Assembly: GCA_001462345.1 (NCBI GenBank) | Contig: LIUM01000049.1 | Coordinates: 62,001 to 126,000, forward strand | Direction: 5' to 3' | Source: Fibrobacteria bacterium AD312 | Lineage (GTDB): Bacteria; Fibrobacterota; Fibrobacteria; Fibrobacterales; Fibrobacteraceae | Length of the DNA stretch: 64,000 nucleotides | Shown here: in pieces, positions 44,601 to 52,362 of the stretch | Numbering within the stretch: position 1 is the stretch's first letter | Layout of the letters: every line of letters starts with the position of its first letter | Made by a program: the position numbers and the translations under genes | The notes under the pieces: model-generated | What the model saw: only the letters and a program-made list of their open reading frames with translations | Databases searched by the model: none | Told to the model about the DNA's origin: nothing

Positions 44601-45262
44601 CTTTCCGTAAACAATCTTTACCCATCTGGAATCACAAAGAAGACTGGACAAATCATACAATTCAAATTCTTTGGAACACGTTAAATGCAACTCTCCCCAC
44701 GATTGAAGGCGGTAGAAAATTATCCGACATAGATTCCAAATTCAAATTAACTTCAATTGAACCTAATTGCAGTAAATCCGAAGCACAGTTCAATTTGAAT
44801 GCTACTGCCGAAAATAATGGGGAGGCGAGCGAATTCTTACAAAACGTTTGTAAGGGCTTTATAGATCTTATGTTCGTGCGCCAGGATTCTTCTGGAGAAA
44901 ATCGTTATTCCATTCTCGACTGGAAATCCGATGTGATTCCTTCTGGAGATTATAGTTCAGAAAGTGTGCAGAAACGTGTTGATGAAGATTACTCTGTACA
45001 GCGAGTTCTTTACTGCTATTGCCTTATCAAATGGCTCAAGCAGTTCTACAGTGGTCTTAGCGAAACCGAAATCTTTGATAAGCACTTTGGGGGTATCTAT
45101 TACGTATTCGCTCGCGGTTGTAAAGCCGACTCTGAAAATGGCATTTATGCACATACTTGGGAAACTTACGATGCCCTCTGTGAATCGTATGAAAAGGTGC
45201 GAACACTGATGCATAAGAGGCGGAAAAAAATAACTGGTGAAATAAACGGGGAGGAACAATAA
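41618..45262 (+). CDS. recB: Exodeoxyribonuclease V beta subunit RecB (helicase-nuclease)
   Basis: The protein has 1214 residues. UvrD-like helicase motifs: Q/Walker A EASAGTGKTYT (16-26), Ia TYTEKAAGEL, II IIDEFQDTNQ, III VVGDPKQSIYSFQGADV, IV NYRST, V MTIHASKGLEFPVV, VI YVDFTRASS. The C-terminal nuclease domain has LGNALHEVFE and the catalytic SILDWKSD (D1101, K1103). It is the 3'-5' motor and the only nuclease of RecBCD, degrading linear DNA and loading RecA in repair. It is intact. The start overlaps the recC stop, and recD starts after a single-base gap. Confidence 0.94.
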   Translation: MSFIDKIDLEENWVVEASAGTGKTYTIQQIVARLVKEGISLKKILIVTYTEKAAGELKDRIRKKLEEVLDSQNNSQDDLDVFETALREVDNASIFTIHSFCQKALKEFAYDAGRPFDLNMIDDNEVSDVIDEWARDKWPHDPLYQILIQHDTNVSDLKKELKNAIRLYYGKSADGEEIVEIESALVSNLQKWPENFDDLLLIPEVKDNYGIIEANGNSNFTTSNESKTLGDFAAALKRWQGTSSKFYDGNQFRDGVTPKKWPSEVYDAFEFFKKLNKPDDLDKKILKAFNHKFIYSQIPLLFEEWQRIKKDHKSQSFNDMILSVHRAVMEKSLDGSDSSLCKKLRSEYTHAIIDEFQDTNQLQWDIFKKIFICDKHSVLVVGDPKQSIYSFQGADVNVYRSATEEIKNSKELKYNYRSTNEMIEACNRFFSCKSFFRDKSVFHKSEPPESVEQQKNTARFWDDNLKKWTNPAPFWISEECLSEKSFAEIGVRKMIECCSYVKTSDGLQTRLQVFNKEKCKEWRDVTFKDFAILARTRSEMEPIEECMRKVGVPFTRYKDDHLFDGRECASWIALFKALNAPDFTSRNRRILNELLMTDFFAFSLEQVQSDSFDDPLCKEREMINNWKILALHRRFAELQECIYSDTRVEERLKDLSKLQNLAKLRQIGSYSIDYLYDHGCSLNELIRKLVAMQNRQGDADDRDGNLIAKGTDFEAVQVMTIHASKGLEFPVVISVAGHIGFYDRAIGPFLYHDPNDPKKVKLGLSDDAKKARKKEELEEWSRLFYVDFTRASSLLMLPRYSKWIKKDLTFNDDFKFLGESMKAFCVDENSAYYTVMQTENSWDFNTEKNLKKMVQEKILKPLSDREGKLIATPVSKEDQLVLIENLQKKVGELSIMQHSYSSLVGKVESSVSIDGSKALDKEGLSESYDIENELEKADAGIGEEELSIKYPRGSKLGNALHEVFELTTFHDFTVKYPDLELAQNSAELCDRVETAFRKQSLPIWNHKEDWTNHTIQILWNTLNATLPTIEGGRKLSDIDSKFKLTSIEPNCSKSEAQFNLNATAENNGEASEFLQNVCKGFIDLMFVRQDSSGENRYSILDWKSDVIPSGDYSSESVQKRVDEDYSVQRVLYCYCLIKWLKQFYSGLSETEIFDKHFGGIYYVFARGCKADSENGIYAHTWETYDALCESYEKVRTLMHKRRKKITGEINGEEQ

Positions 45263-45263
45263 A

Positions 45264-47183
45264 ATGGGTGATACAATGGAAAATAAAAAGGGTTCCGAGA
45301 TTCTTTCCGAAGTACTTTCGCCGATGGACAAGCACATGCTTCGTTTTGTGAAAGAACTGCAGACAGATATTTCTGAAAATGTAGAGAACTTTTTGAAGAT
45401 GATTTTCTTGCTGCAGGGTGCTGGTAACACGCGTTTTTCTCTGGATGCTGCGGTATTTAACGAAAAATGGATGGTGCTTTGGAACGGGCTACAGACCATG
45501 TCTCTCGAGTCTTTTAATGACTTTATTCCCACGATTAAGACTGCTCTTCAAGACATTCAAAAGAACAAGTACACCAACATGATTGAGTATCGCGAAGATA
45601 ACAAGGAAACCCCAGACGAAGCGGTTACAAAACCATTCGTGATTCATAAAAATTACATTTATATAACCAAATATTTTGATGCCAAGTGTATAATTGAGCG
45701 CGTAGCTAACGAAATTTTTAAAGGGGGCAAAGCGCCTGAAAACAAAAGTATTCAGGAGTGTATCGATTATATCGCTTCCATTCATGTTAAGGATTCGCCA
45801 TTTGCAAACGCTCAAAATCCCGAAGGAAAATTTTTAGTAAACGAAGAACAAGCAGAAGCGATTCTCCGCGGGCAAAATGAAAACTTGATTATTACAGGTG
45901 GCCCTGGAACTGGAAAAACAACTGTGGTTCTATATATTCTTTGGAAATGGCTCGCTAGCAATCATGAGTTTTTGGACTGGAATATTCGACTGGCAGCCCC
46001 CAGTGGTAAGGCCGCAGACCGTATGCGCGAAAGTTTAATTAACGGCTTGAATGGAATTGAAGAAAGTGTTCGTAAGGGTAGTGGCGAAAAAATCTACAAG
46101 AAGCTTAGTGATTTACAAAGTAGCACAATCCATAGGCTTCTTAAATTTATCCCTACTTCTGGAACGTTTAAATACAATAAGAATAATCCGTTTTCTGAAA
46201 ACACGTTATTTGTCATTGACGAAGCGAGCATGATTGATATTAGCCTTTTCGCTTCTTTTTTGCAGGCTGTTCCTAAGGGAGCTAAGGTTTTTATTTTAGG
46301 GGATCCCTTCCAGTTGCCTTCCGTTGGTGCGGGCGCTGTACTTGGTGAAATTCTTTCTCAAGAAAATAAATTTTCTATTAAACTAAAAAAATCAAACCGT
46401 TTTACTGATGAATCTGAAATTGGGCAACTAGCAAAAGCGATTCAACAAAATGCGGAAACCACAAATTTTCAACCAGTATCAATGCAAGAGCAAGAGTCAG
46501 TCAAGTTCATAGATATTTCAGCACGTACGCTTAAGGAAACTGAAAATCAGGTAAAAGATATTCTCGATACATGGCTAAGTGATATGCAACAGCTTCCGAT
46601 TCTTGCCGCACAAGTGAAAGTAAATGTGAAAGTGGATAATCAATCTGAAGTGCACGAAAAATTGTGGAATCTATCGCTAAAAAAACGCATGCTTTCTGCA
46701 GAGCGCAAGGGCCCACGTGGTGTTGATTTTTTGAATCGCCAAGCCTTTAAGAACATGATGCGTACTGAGGCAGCTCGAAAACATACAGATGGAAAATATT
46801 TCGCAGGGCAACTCCTAATTCTTACGCAGAACCAACCTATGTACCAGCTGTACAATGGCGATACGGGAATTGTTGTTTTCAGTGACAATCGTCCGTACCT
46901 CATGCTGAAAAAGGATAAATTTGTCTTTTATCCGCTTGCCCTTCTCCCAGCGGATGCATTAGAGAGTGCCTTTGCAATTACCATTCACAAATCGCAAGGT
47001 TCGGAATACGAGGAAATTCTAATGTTTTTACCTTCGCAAATCGGGCATCCATTGCTCACAAACCAAATTGTGTATACAGGGATTACGCGTGCAAAAAAGA
47101 AAGTGACTACAGTCGTTTCGCCCGAAGCCTTTCAAGCCGCCTGTAGCACAGTGACTAAACGCGAAACAGGTGTTGTTCTATAA
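45264..47183 (+). CDS. recD: Exodeoxyribonuclease V alpha subunit RecD
   Basis: The protein has 639 residues, close to E. coli RecD (608). An N-terminal domain binds RecC. The SF1B helicase core has NEEQAEAILRGQ, Walker A GGPGTGKTT (about 212-220), LAAPSGKAADRM, STIHRLLKF, FVIDEASMID, LGDPFQLPSVGAGAVLG and FAITIHKSQGSEYEE. It is the fast 5'-3' motor of RecBCD. GAGGAACAATAAA precedes the ATG, which follows the recB stop by one base. Its linker carries lysine-rich stretches. A weak 6-bp hairpin (CTTTAT/ATAAAG) with a later T-run follows the stop but is not a strong terminator. Confidence 0.94.
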   Translation: MGDTMENKKGSEILSEVLSPMDKHMLRFVKELQTDISENVENFLKMIFLLQGAGNTRFSLDAAVFNEKWMVLWNGLQTMSLESFNDFIPTIKTALQDIQKNKYTNMIEYREDNKETPDEAVTKPFVIHKNYIYITKYFDAKCIIERVANEIFKGGKAPENKSIQECIDYIASIHVKDSPFANAQNPEGKFLVNEEQAEAILRGQNENLIITGGPGTGKTTVVLYILWKWLASNHEFLDWNIRLAAPSGKAADRMRESLINGLNGIEESVRKGSGEKIYKKLSDLQSSTIHRLLKFIPTSGTFKYNKNNPFSENTLFVIDEASMIDISLFASFLQAVPKGAKVFILGDPFQLPSVGAGAVLGEILSQENKFSIKLKKSNRFTDESEIGQLAKAIQQNAETTNFQPVSMQEQESVKFIDISARTLKETENQVKDILDTWLSDMQQLPILAAQVKVNVKVDNQSEVHEKLWNLSLKKRMLSAERKGPRGVDFLNRQAFKNMMRTEAARKHTDGKYFAGQLLILTQNQPMYQLYNGDTGIVVFSDNRPYLMLKKDKFVFYPLALLPADALESAFAITIHKSQGSEYEEILMFLPSQIGHPLLTNQIVYTGITRAKKKVTTVVSPEAFQAACSTVTKRETGVVL

Positions 47184-47220
47184 CTTTATTTCATAAGGTT
47201 TTATAAAGCTTGTATTTTTT

Positions 47221-47249
47221 TTGAAAAGAGTGAGTGAAGAATATATATT
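47221..47249 (+). promoter_or_regulatory. Promoter of the 172-residue lipoprotein gene
   Basis: TTGAAA (47221-47226), a 17-bp spacer and TATATT (47244-47249). The expected start point, about 47256, is only about six bases from the ATG at 47262, so the message would have almost no leader. Confidence 0.65.
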
Positions 47250-47261
47250 ATATAAAGAAAT

Positions 47262-47780
47262 ATGATTAGACATTTTTTTCAAATTTTATTTGCTGGAGCT
47301 ACCGCCTTATTTTGGGCAGATAAATCCAAAATTCTAATGGGTATTATATTTTCTTTTTCTGCAGTGCAACATATTGCTTGTACTTATGGACCTCCAAATG
47401 ACATAGATAACGGAAATGATCCATCACCAGATTGCTCCCCACAATTTTCTGTAGAAAAAATTTCTCGTATCGATTATTCTGAATGTGAAAATACTTTAGC
47501 CGATCTTTTAGAAAACGTAAGTGCTTGTGAGGCACCATGCAAGAACGGTGAAATGCTCAATGCCACTTGGCGTCCAGACGGCTCTATTGATTCTGGTCAA
47601 TTTGTTTGTTATGATGAGCGTCCAGAAGATTGTTCTTATAATACTATGCTAAGTAAGAAAGACTCTATTATTGCTCTTGGTGATACATGTTTACTCGATC
47701 ATATGAAAGCGGATTCTTCCTTAATTCAATATTTGTGCGGAACAGAAGTTGTTTCCGTAGAGGAAGCCGATCGTCGTTAG
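47262..47780 (+). CDS. Cysteine-rich probable lipoprotein, Fibrobacter-like CTYGPP motif
   Basis: The protein has 172 residues. Two hydrophobic stretches lead to A-V-Q-H-I-A-C-T-Y-G-P-P; the Cys at residue 40 looks like a lipobox end, and lipoproteins starting C-x-Y-G-P-P are, from memory, frequent in Fibrobacter. An internal ATG (47340) would give a shorter signal, but it lacks basic residues. The mature part has about ten Cys (ECENTLADLLENVSACEAPC, DTCLLDHM), likely disulfide-bonded, and no recognised domain. No Shine-Dalgarno precedes the ATG, in keeping with a very short leader. It overlaps the end of the convergent barrel gene by four bases. Confidence 0.7.
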   Translation: MIRHFFQILFAGATALFWADKSKILMGIIFSFSAVQHIACTYGPPNDIDNGNDPSPDCSPQFSVEKISRIDYSECENTLADLLENVSACEAPCKNGEMLNATWRPDGSIDSGQFVCYDERPEDCSYNTMLSKKDSIIALGDTCLLDHMKADSSLIQYLCGTEVVSVEEADRR

Positions 47781-49030
47781 AATCCCACTCGGACTTGTCC
47801 CATGTAAACACGATAAGGTGCTTGGCCAGTATAATAGCCTTTTTCTTCTGCCCAAGTGGCAAGCTCAAGTTCTACAACACGCATTAATTCAAGGCCAACA
47901 CCTCCAGAAGGGTAGCCGCCCTTAAATCCACCAGCAAGCCTTACTTTTAAGGCTCTTATCTCATTATTAAGACCAGGCCAAGCGAGTAGAGTTTGTTCTA
48001 CTTCCATACCCATATTAAGATGGCTTAAAGGTTTATAATTTCGTTCATTATTAAGAGCATCTTCAAAGTCTACGGCAAAATTCACTTTGCGGGCAAAAGC
48101 TGTATTGGAGCTTAAAGGACGTGGACTATAACTAAAGCCAAATGATAAATTAGGGTCAATCTTGGCTTCATTTAGCTCCTTAAAGTAGACATCTCGTAAT
48201 GAGGCACCGAACTTGGTTTCTCTAGTTAATTGAAATAAAAGCCCAAAGTCCATACCAAAGCTAATTGTTGAAAAGTCAAACAAATCATCTTTAGCTTCTT
48301 CGTATCTTGCATCAAGAGTATCTTGGATTCCAGAGAAATTACTTGCATCTAACTTAAAAACAGACATACTTTGCCTTTTAACTGCTTTTACACCTAAACC
48401 CAAAGAAAAATTATTCGTAATTCCAAAGCCAATACCTCCTTGAATTACGGCATCAACATAAAGAGTATCGATACATAAAAATGGAATCACTAAACCAGCG
48501 TCAATATAAGGAGCCACATTTGCATCAACCCAAATGGCACCTCCAAAATTATGAAAGGCAAGTTCGGCATCAAATTTGGCGATTAAACTTAAAAGAATAT
48601 GGTCATAGTTATTCATTTCTTCTGCAAGTTCAGGGTGGTTTCCTAAAGAATCAATAAGAACATCTGCTACTGATAAATCATTTTCATCGGCTGCTTTTTC
48701 AACTCTTTTGTATAAATCTTGGATATCCATAACTAAGTTATAGCCGTTTAAAAAATCCTGAAAAGGAACTGCACCACCGACATTGACGCGCATATTCAAG
48801 TAGTTTCTTGGATAATACCCTTGTTGTGGACGAACCTTAAAATTACCAAGCCTATTAATTTGAGAAAGACCAGCATAGTTATAGTAAATGGCTTCTTTGT
48901 CATCGACTATAGCAACATGAGCATTACCCATAGAGTAAGCTCGTAATGATTTATGCACAGGGCCCTTGGCTGCGAGAAGAAAAGTAGTGGTAAAGCATAG
49001 AATGAAAATGATTTTAAATGGCGTATTCAT
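47777..49030 (-). CDS. PorV/TraF-like outer-membrane barrel protein
   Basis: The protein has 417 residues from ATG at 49030 (MNTPFKIIFILCFTTTFLLAA|K), with GGGAGATAAA before it; the frame is open further upstream but overlaps the previous gene. The mature start SLRAYSMGNAHVAIVDDKEAIYYNYAGLSQ is the typical N-terminus of FadL-like barrels of the PorV/TraF/UPF0164 type (A-x-x-x-G-x-A...D-x-x-A-x-x-x-N-P-A-G/A-L). The barrel continues with GIGFGITNNFSLGLGVKAV and ends in YRVYMGQVRVGF, with a terminal Phe as BAM signal. In Bacteroidota PorV serves type IX secretion; here that is only a hint. It follows the TPR lipoprotein gene by one base. Confidence 0.8.
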   Translation of the reverse strand: MNTPFKIIFILCFTTTFLLAAKGPVHKSLRAYSMGNAHVAIVDDKEAIYYNYAGLSQINRLGNFKVRPQQGYYPRNYLNMRVNVGGAVPFQDFLNGYNLVMDIQDLYKRVEKAADENDLSVADVLIDSLGNHPELAEEMNNYDHILLSLIAKFDAELAFHNFGGAIWVDANVAPYIDAGLVIPFLCIDTLYVDAVIQGGIGFGITNNFSLGLGVKAVKRQSMSVFKLDASNFSGIQDTLDARYEEAKDDLFDFSTISFGMDFGLLFQLTRETKFGASLRDVYFKELNEAKIDPNLSFGFSYSPRPLSSNTAFARKVNFAVDFEDALNNERNYKPLSHLNMGMEVEQTLLAWPGLNNEIRALKVRLAGGFKGGYPSGGVGLELMRVVELELATWAEEKGYYTGQAPYRVYMGQVRVGF

Positions 49031-49031
49031 T

Positions 49032-50402
49032 TTATCTCCCCGTAAACCAGGCTTCAAAGCGTTCTTCATTATAATTAACCCAGCAGCCACCAATGTTTTG
49101 TCTTCTCCAAGTCAAATCGTACTTGATATTGTCAATATCAATATCTTCCATCACATCTTGTTTTAATAAAACATCAGTAGTCATTAAAGAAAAAGAATAA
49201 GCAAAACCTAATCTATAATCCTCTGTTGATTTGCGTTCTTCTAAAGAGGTAATATAATAGGCGGATTCTTCTGGATTATTTTGTACGCCGTCTCCATCAT
49301 GGTCTATCGGGAATAAAACGCCAATGGAATCGATTTGATCATAGTTCTCATCAGTGGAGTCATTTGAAACACGAGTTAATGGCACAAGCCTTAAGTCTTC
49401 ATCAACAAGGCCGTCATTATCGTTATCCTCTCCATCTAGAATTTCCTCATCAACACAGCCATCCCCATCGTTATCTATTTTATCTCCAATTTGATAAAAG
49501 GAGACCACATTTAAATTTTCAATTTGTTCATTGAGCGCATCTTCAATATTACCTACATATTCTGAAGAATCGCCACCTAAAAAAGCACCGCTATCGTTAG
49601 ACCAGTTCAGTACAGAAGGCAAAATAGAGGCGGCTAATATATCCATGTTTTCTGTTAAATTTAGAAGGCTTTCATTAAAAGTTGAAATTAACGAAGTGTC
49701 TTCTAAAGCCGTATTATATAGGTTATCTACATCAAATTCAGGCTCACCTGTTTCTTGATTAATAAATAAATCTGGGGTATAACCAAGGGTCGCTTGCTTA
49801 AATGAAATTAAAATATCGGCCATAGATAAAATACCAAAGCCAATGGAGAAATTAGGGAAAACAATTTTTTTATCTGATAAAGGAAATTGATCTAACTTAT
49901 CTCCATATTTTTCTTCAAAATCAACAAGAGAAGCGGAGAGAGAATCATTGGCTTCAGTTACTCTAGTATAAGCATTGTATAAACTAGTTAGAGTATCTCG
50001 ATGGACTAGTTCGTTAATCACTGAAAGGGATTTAGAAATGCCTTCATAATAGCTAGTGACAAAATCATCAGGCACGCCCATAAATGGAATTTCACCTTCG
50101 TCGACTTTGAAATAAGGAATTAAATCAAAGGGATTCACATCATATTCATAAAGAGTAGATTTTGCTAAACCAAGCCATGCTTCTGACTTAGTCGAATCTG
50201 CTTTGATCGCTTTTTCAAACATATCAGATGCTTTTTCATAGTTCCCTTTTTGATATTGAAGATATCCCTCCAAAATCAAGGCGTCAGCGTCTGAGCTTGA
50301 TGGAGTGCGACTTCCTGTAGGGTTAAATAAATTACAACTTGCAATTAATAACAACATTAAAAGCAGAGTGAGTGGTTTGATGAACTTTATTTTTGTTTTC
50401 AT
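49032..50402 (-). CDS. TPR lipoprotein with calcium-binding-type repeats
   Basis: The protein has 456 residues from ATG at 50402. The lipoprotein signal ends L-L-L-I-A-S-C (about Cys23). A TPR-like pair (ILEGYLQYQKGNYEKASDMFEKAIKAD, SEAWLGLAKSTLYEYD) occupies about 45-105. Near the C-terminus are Asp-rich repeats of the thrombospondin-3/EF-hand-loop type (DNDGDGCVDEE, DNDNDGLVDED, DHDGDGVQNN), expected to bind Ca2+. The product sits in the inner leaflet of the outer membrane or at the surface. Its stop lies one base before the PorV-like ATG, so the two are cotranscribed and may act together. Confidence 0.82.
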   Translation of the reverse strand: MKTKIKFIKPLTLLLMLLLIASCNLFNPTGSRTPSSSDADALILEGYLQYQKGNYEKASDMFEKAIKADSTKSEAWLGLAKSTLYEYDVNPFDLIPYFKVDEGEIPFMGVPDDFVTSYYEGISKSLSVINELVHRDTLTSLYNAYTRVTEANDSLSASLVDFEEKYGDKLDQFPLSDKKIVFPNFSIGFGILSMADILISFKQATLGYTPDLFINQETGEPEFDVDNLYNTALEDTSLISTFNESLLNLTENMDILAASILPSVLNWSNDSGAFLGGDSSEYVGNIEDALNEQIENLNVVSFYQIGDKIDNDGDGCVDEEILDGEDNDNDGLVDEDLRLVPLTRVSNDSTDENYDQIDSIGVLFPIDHDGDGVQNNPEESAYYITSLEERKSTEDYRLGFAYSFSLMTTDVLLKQDVMEDIDIDNIKYDLTWRRQNIGGCWVNYNEERFEAWFTGR

Positions 50403-50565
50403 ACCTGTCAACCTATATCAAATAATTATAAATACAGCTGCCTAATCCTTGACCATTGGTTTTCTATTTATAATTAGTGATTCCCTATCATCAGAATATA
50501 ATCGTTTTACATGAGATTTACCTTATTAAAAATAAAAAAATGTGCATTTTGGCTATATTTTAGCG

Positions 50566-51333
50566 ATGGATGTTCTTCAAGAGTATTTTCCGACTAAGTC
50601 TATAAAACGAGCCGAAATGCGTTTATCTGCAATTTTATATAAAGAACAAGCTCGTTTAGATAAAATAGCTCTGGATTTAAATACTGATAAAGCTATTAAT
50701 CAGGGTAATCTGCTTGTTGAATTACCATTTATTATTGATTTTACAGCTTCTTATCACCAAGCGTTTATGGATTACTTAAAAGCAGCTTTACCTCAGCACC
50801 AAGTTAAAATAAAATGTGGTCCAAATTGTGGTAATTGTTGTCATCATTATCCAATGTCTATTGCTCCTTTTGAACTAATTTCTCTTTATTCAAAAATTCG
50901 TGAGTCCGACTTACTTTTTACCTATATGAACGATTGTTTTTTTAGAGTGGAGCAGTTTCAAGCATTGCTAGGCCAATATGAACATCAAAAAGAGAATGAA
51001 TATCAAGATGTAGAAGAAATGGCTCTACATTCTTTTTTTGAAGCTTCTCATGCTTGCCCTTTTATAAAAAAAGACGCGAGTTGTGAGGTGTATCCGTTTC
51101 GTCCAGTCACTTGCCGAATGTATTTCAGTGAAACAGAACCTAAGTATTGTGTCCCAGAATTTTTGCAAACGTCTTTCAATCGAAGCTTTATTGTTTATTT
51201 ACCAGATGCCATAGAAGAGGCTATTGAGGAAATTTCAAAACATTATGAAGGATTAAATTTATCCGAAAGCCTATATGAAGGTCTTATGCAAATGAATGCT
51301 TTAGAAGGGAATATTTTTTATGGGGCTGTTTGA
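50566..51333 (+). CDS. YkgJ-type cysteine cluster protein
   Basis: The protein has 255 residues from ATG at 50566; a GTG at 50542 is also in frame. The cluster KCGPNCGNCCHHYP, followed by CPFIKKDASCEVYPFRPVTCRMYF, is the zinc/iron-chelating pattern of the UPF0153/YkgJ family, some members of which are Fe-S proteins with unknown reactions. A TATATTTTAG box ends two bases before the ATG: if it is the -10, the message is leaderless; if the GTG is used, it is coding. The last bases overlap the next gene by 14, so the two are coupled. Confidence 0.85.
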   Translation: MDVLQEYFPTKSIKRAEMRLSAILYKEQARLDKIALDLNTDKAINQGNLLVELPFIIDFTASYHQAFMDYLKAALPQHQVKIKCGPNCGNCCHHYPMSIAPFELISLYSKIRESDLLFTYMNDCFFRVEQFQALLGQYEHQKENEYQDVEEMALHSFFEASHACPFIKKDASCEVYPFRPVTCRMYFSETEPKYCVPEFLQTSFNRSFIVYLPDAIEEAIEEISKHYEGLNLSESLYEGLMQMNALEGNIFYGAV

Positions 51334-52099
51334 TTTCCAGCTCGATTTATTTCGTATCAAAAAAGAAGAGAAAAAAAAGGATGTCTCTTCTGAATTTTCC
51401 TCAAAAAGTTTAGTCGCTTTTCGTTATAGCCCTCGTTTGAAAAAAAGCATTCGTTGCAGTTATAAGGGGCTATTTGGGCAACCTGAAGTCACCTTACCTT
51501 CTTATCTCAGTGGGGATGAATTTGTTTTAGCGCGAGAAATTGCCGCTGAATGGGCTTTATGTGCCCATAAAAGAAAAACGGCAAAAAATAAAGGCCAAAT
51601 TAAAGCTTTGTTAGAACGTTTTTGGAGTATTGTAGATCAAGAACTGGCTGATCAAGGTCAAAAAACACTGGATTCAAGAGGCCGTTTTCCGCCAATTAAG
51701 CCTAAAGGTACTTATTACGATCTAAATCAAGTTTTAGCGGCGGTGAATGAAACGTATTTTTCTGGAGAGCTTGATTGTCGCATTACATGGAGTTGTCGTT
51801 ATGGTGGGCTTAGTTTTCATTCCATACGAAAAGATCCTATTACAGAAGAACAAGTTCATGTGATTAGTATTAGTCGAGGCTATGATGCTGCAAACTGTCC
51901 TTTATATGCAATTGCAGGCGTAGTCTATCATGAATGCTTGCATATCAAGATCCCTGTAGAAATAAAATCAGGACGTCGAATTGTTCATAGTCGAGAATTT
52001 AAGCGCTGTGAAAAAAAATATATCTACTACGATGAATGGATGAATTGGCATAAGACTGTATTGCCTAAGAATTTACGCTCTTTTCGTTTTAGAAAATAA
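51320..52099 (+). CDS. SprT-like zinc metalloprotein
   Basis: The protein has 259 residues. A Lys/Arg-rich N-terminal 100 residues lead into a SprT-like fold. DLNQVLAAVNETYFSGELDCRITWS is the typical approach (F-x-x-L...W), ISISRGY follows, and then HECLH at 204-208 gives the HExxH zinc site, with a third His in IVHSREFKRCE (His223). The family includes DNA-protein crosslink proteases and putative peptidases; the precise substrate here is not evident. No signal peptide, so it is cytoplasmic. It overlaps the upstream cysteine-cluster gene by 14 bases. Confidence 0.82.
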   Translation: MGLFDFQLDLFRIKKEEKKKDVSSEFSSKSLVAFRYSPRLKKSIRCSYKGLFGQPEVTLPSYLSGDEFVLAREIAAEWALCAHKRKTAKNKGQIKALLERFWSIVDQELADQGQKTLDSRGRFPPIKPKGTYYDLNQVLAAVNETYFSGELDCRITWSCRYGGLSFHSIRKDPITEEQVHVISISRGYDAANCPLYAIAGVVYHECLHIKIPVEIKSGRRIVHSREFKRCEKKYIYYDEWMNWHKTVLPKNLRSFRFRK

Positions 52100-52362
52100 G
52101 CCGCGTTTTCAAAAAACAGTAATTAATCATTGGGTCTTCTAAATAAATCATCTCTGGAGTGGATATATTAAGTAGATGTTTTACATTTTATGTATAATTT
52201 TAATTGCATAATTCAAAATGCTTTTTTTTATTAAAAAGAACACTTTTTATAATTTTTCTTTTTTACTTGATTTAACAACCCTCTTTCTTTTTTTTATGTT
52301 AATTTTCTCCTTGGTGTGTATAGACTTGAGCGTCTTAGTTTTAAATTAAGAAGAGGTGTTTT

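Noticed and set aside
35897-47183. Complete restriction, BREX or DISARM system
   Set aside because: Only one methyltransferase-TRD protein and RecBCD are present; no PglZ, BrxC, DrmA/B or HsdR-like proteins are seen.
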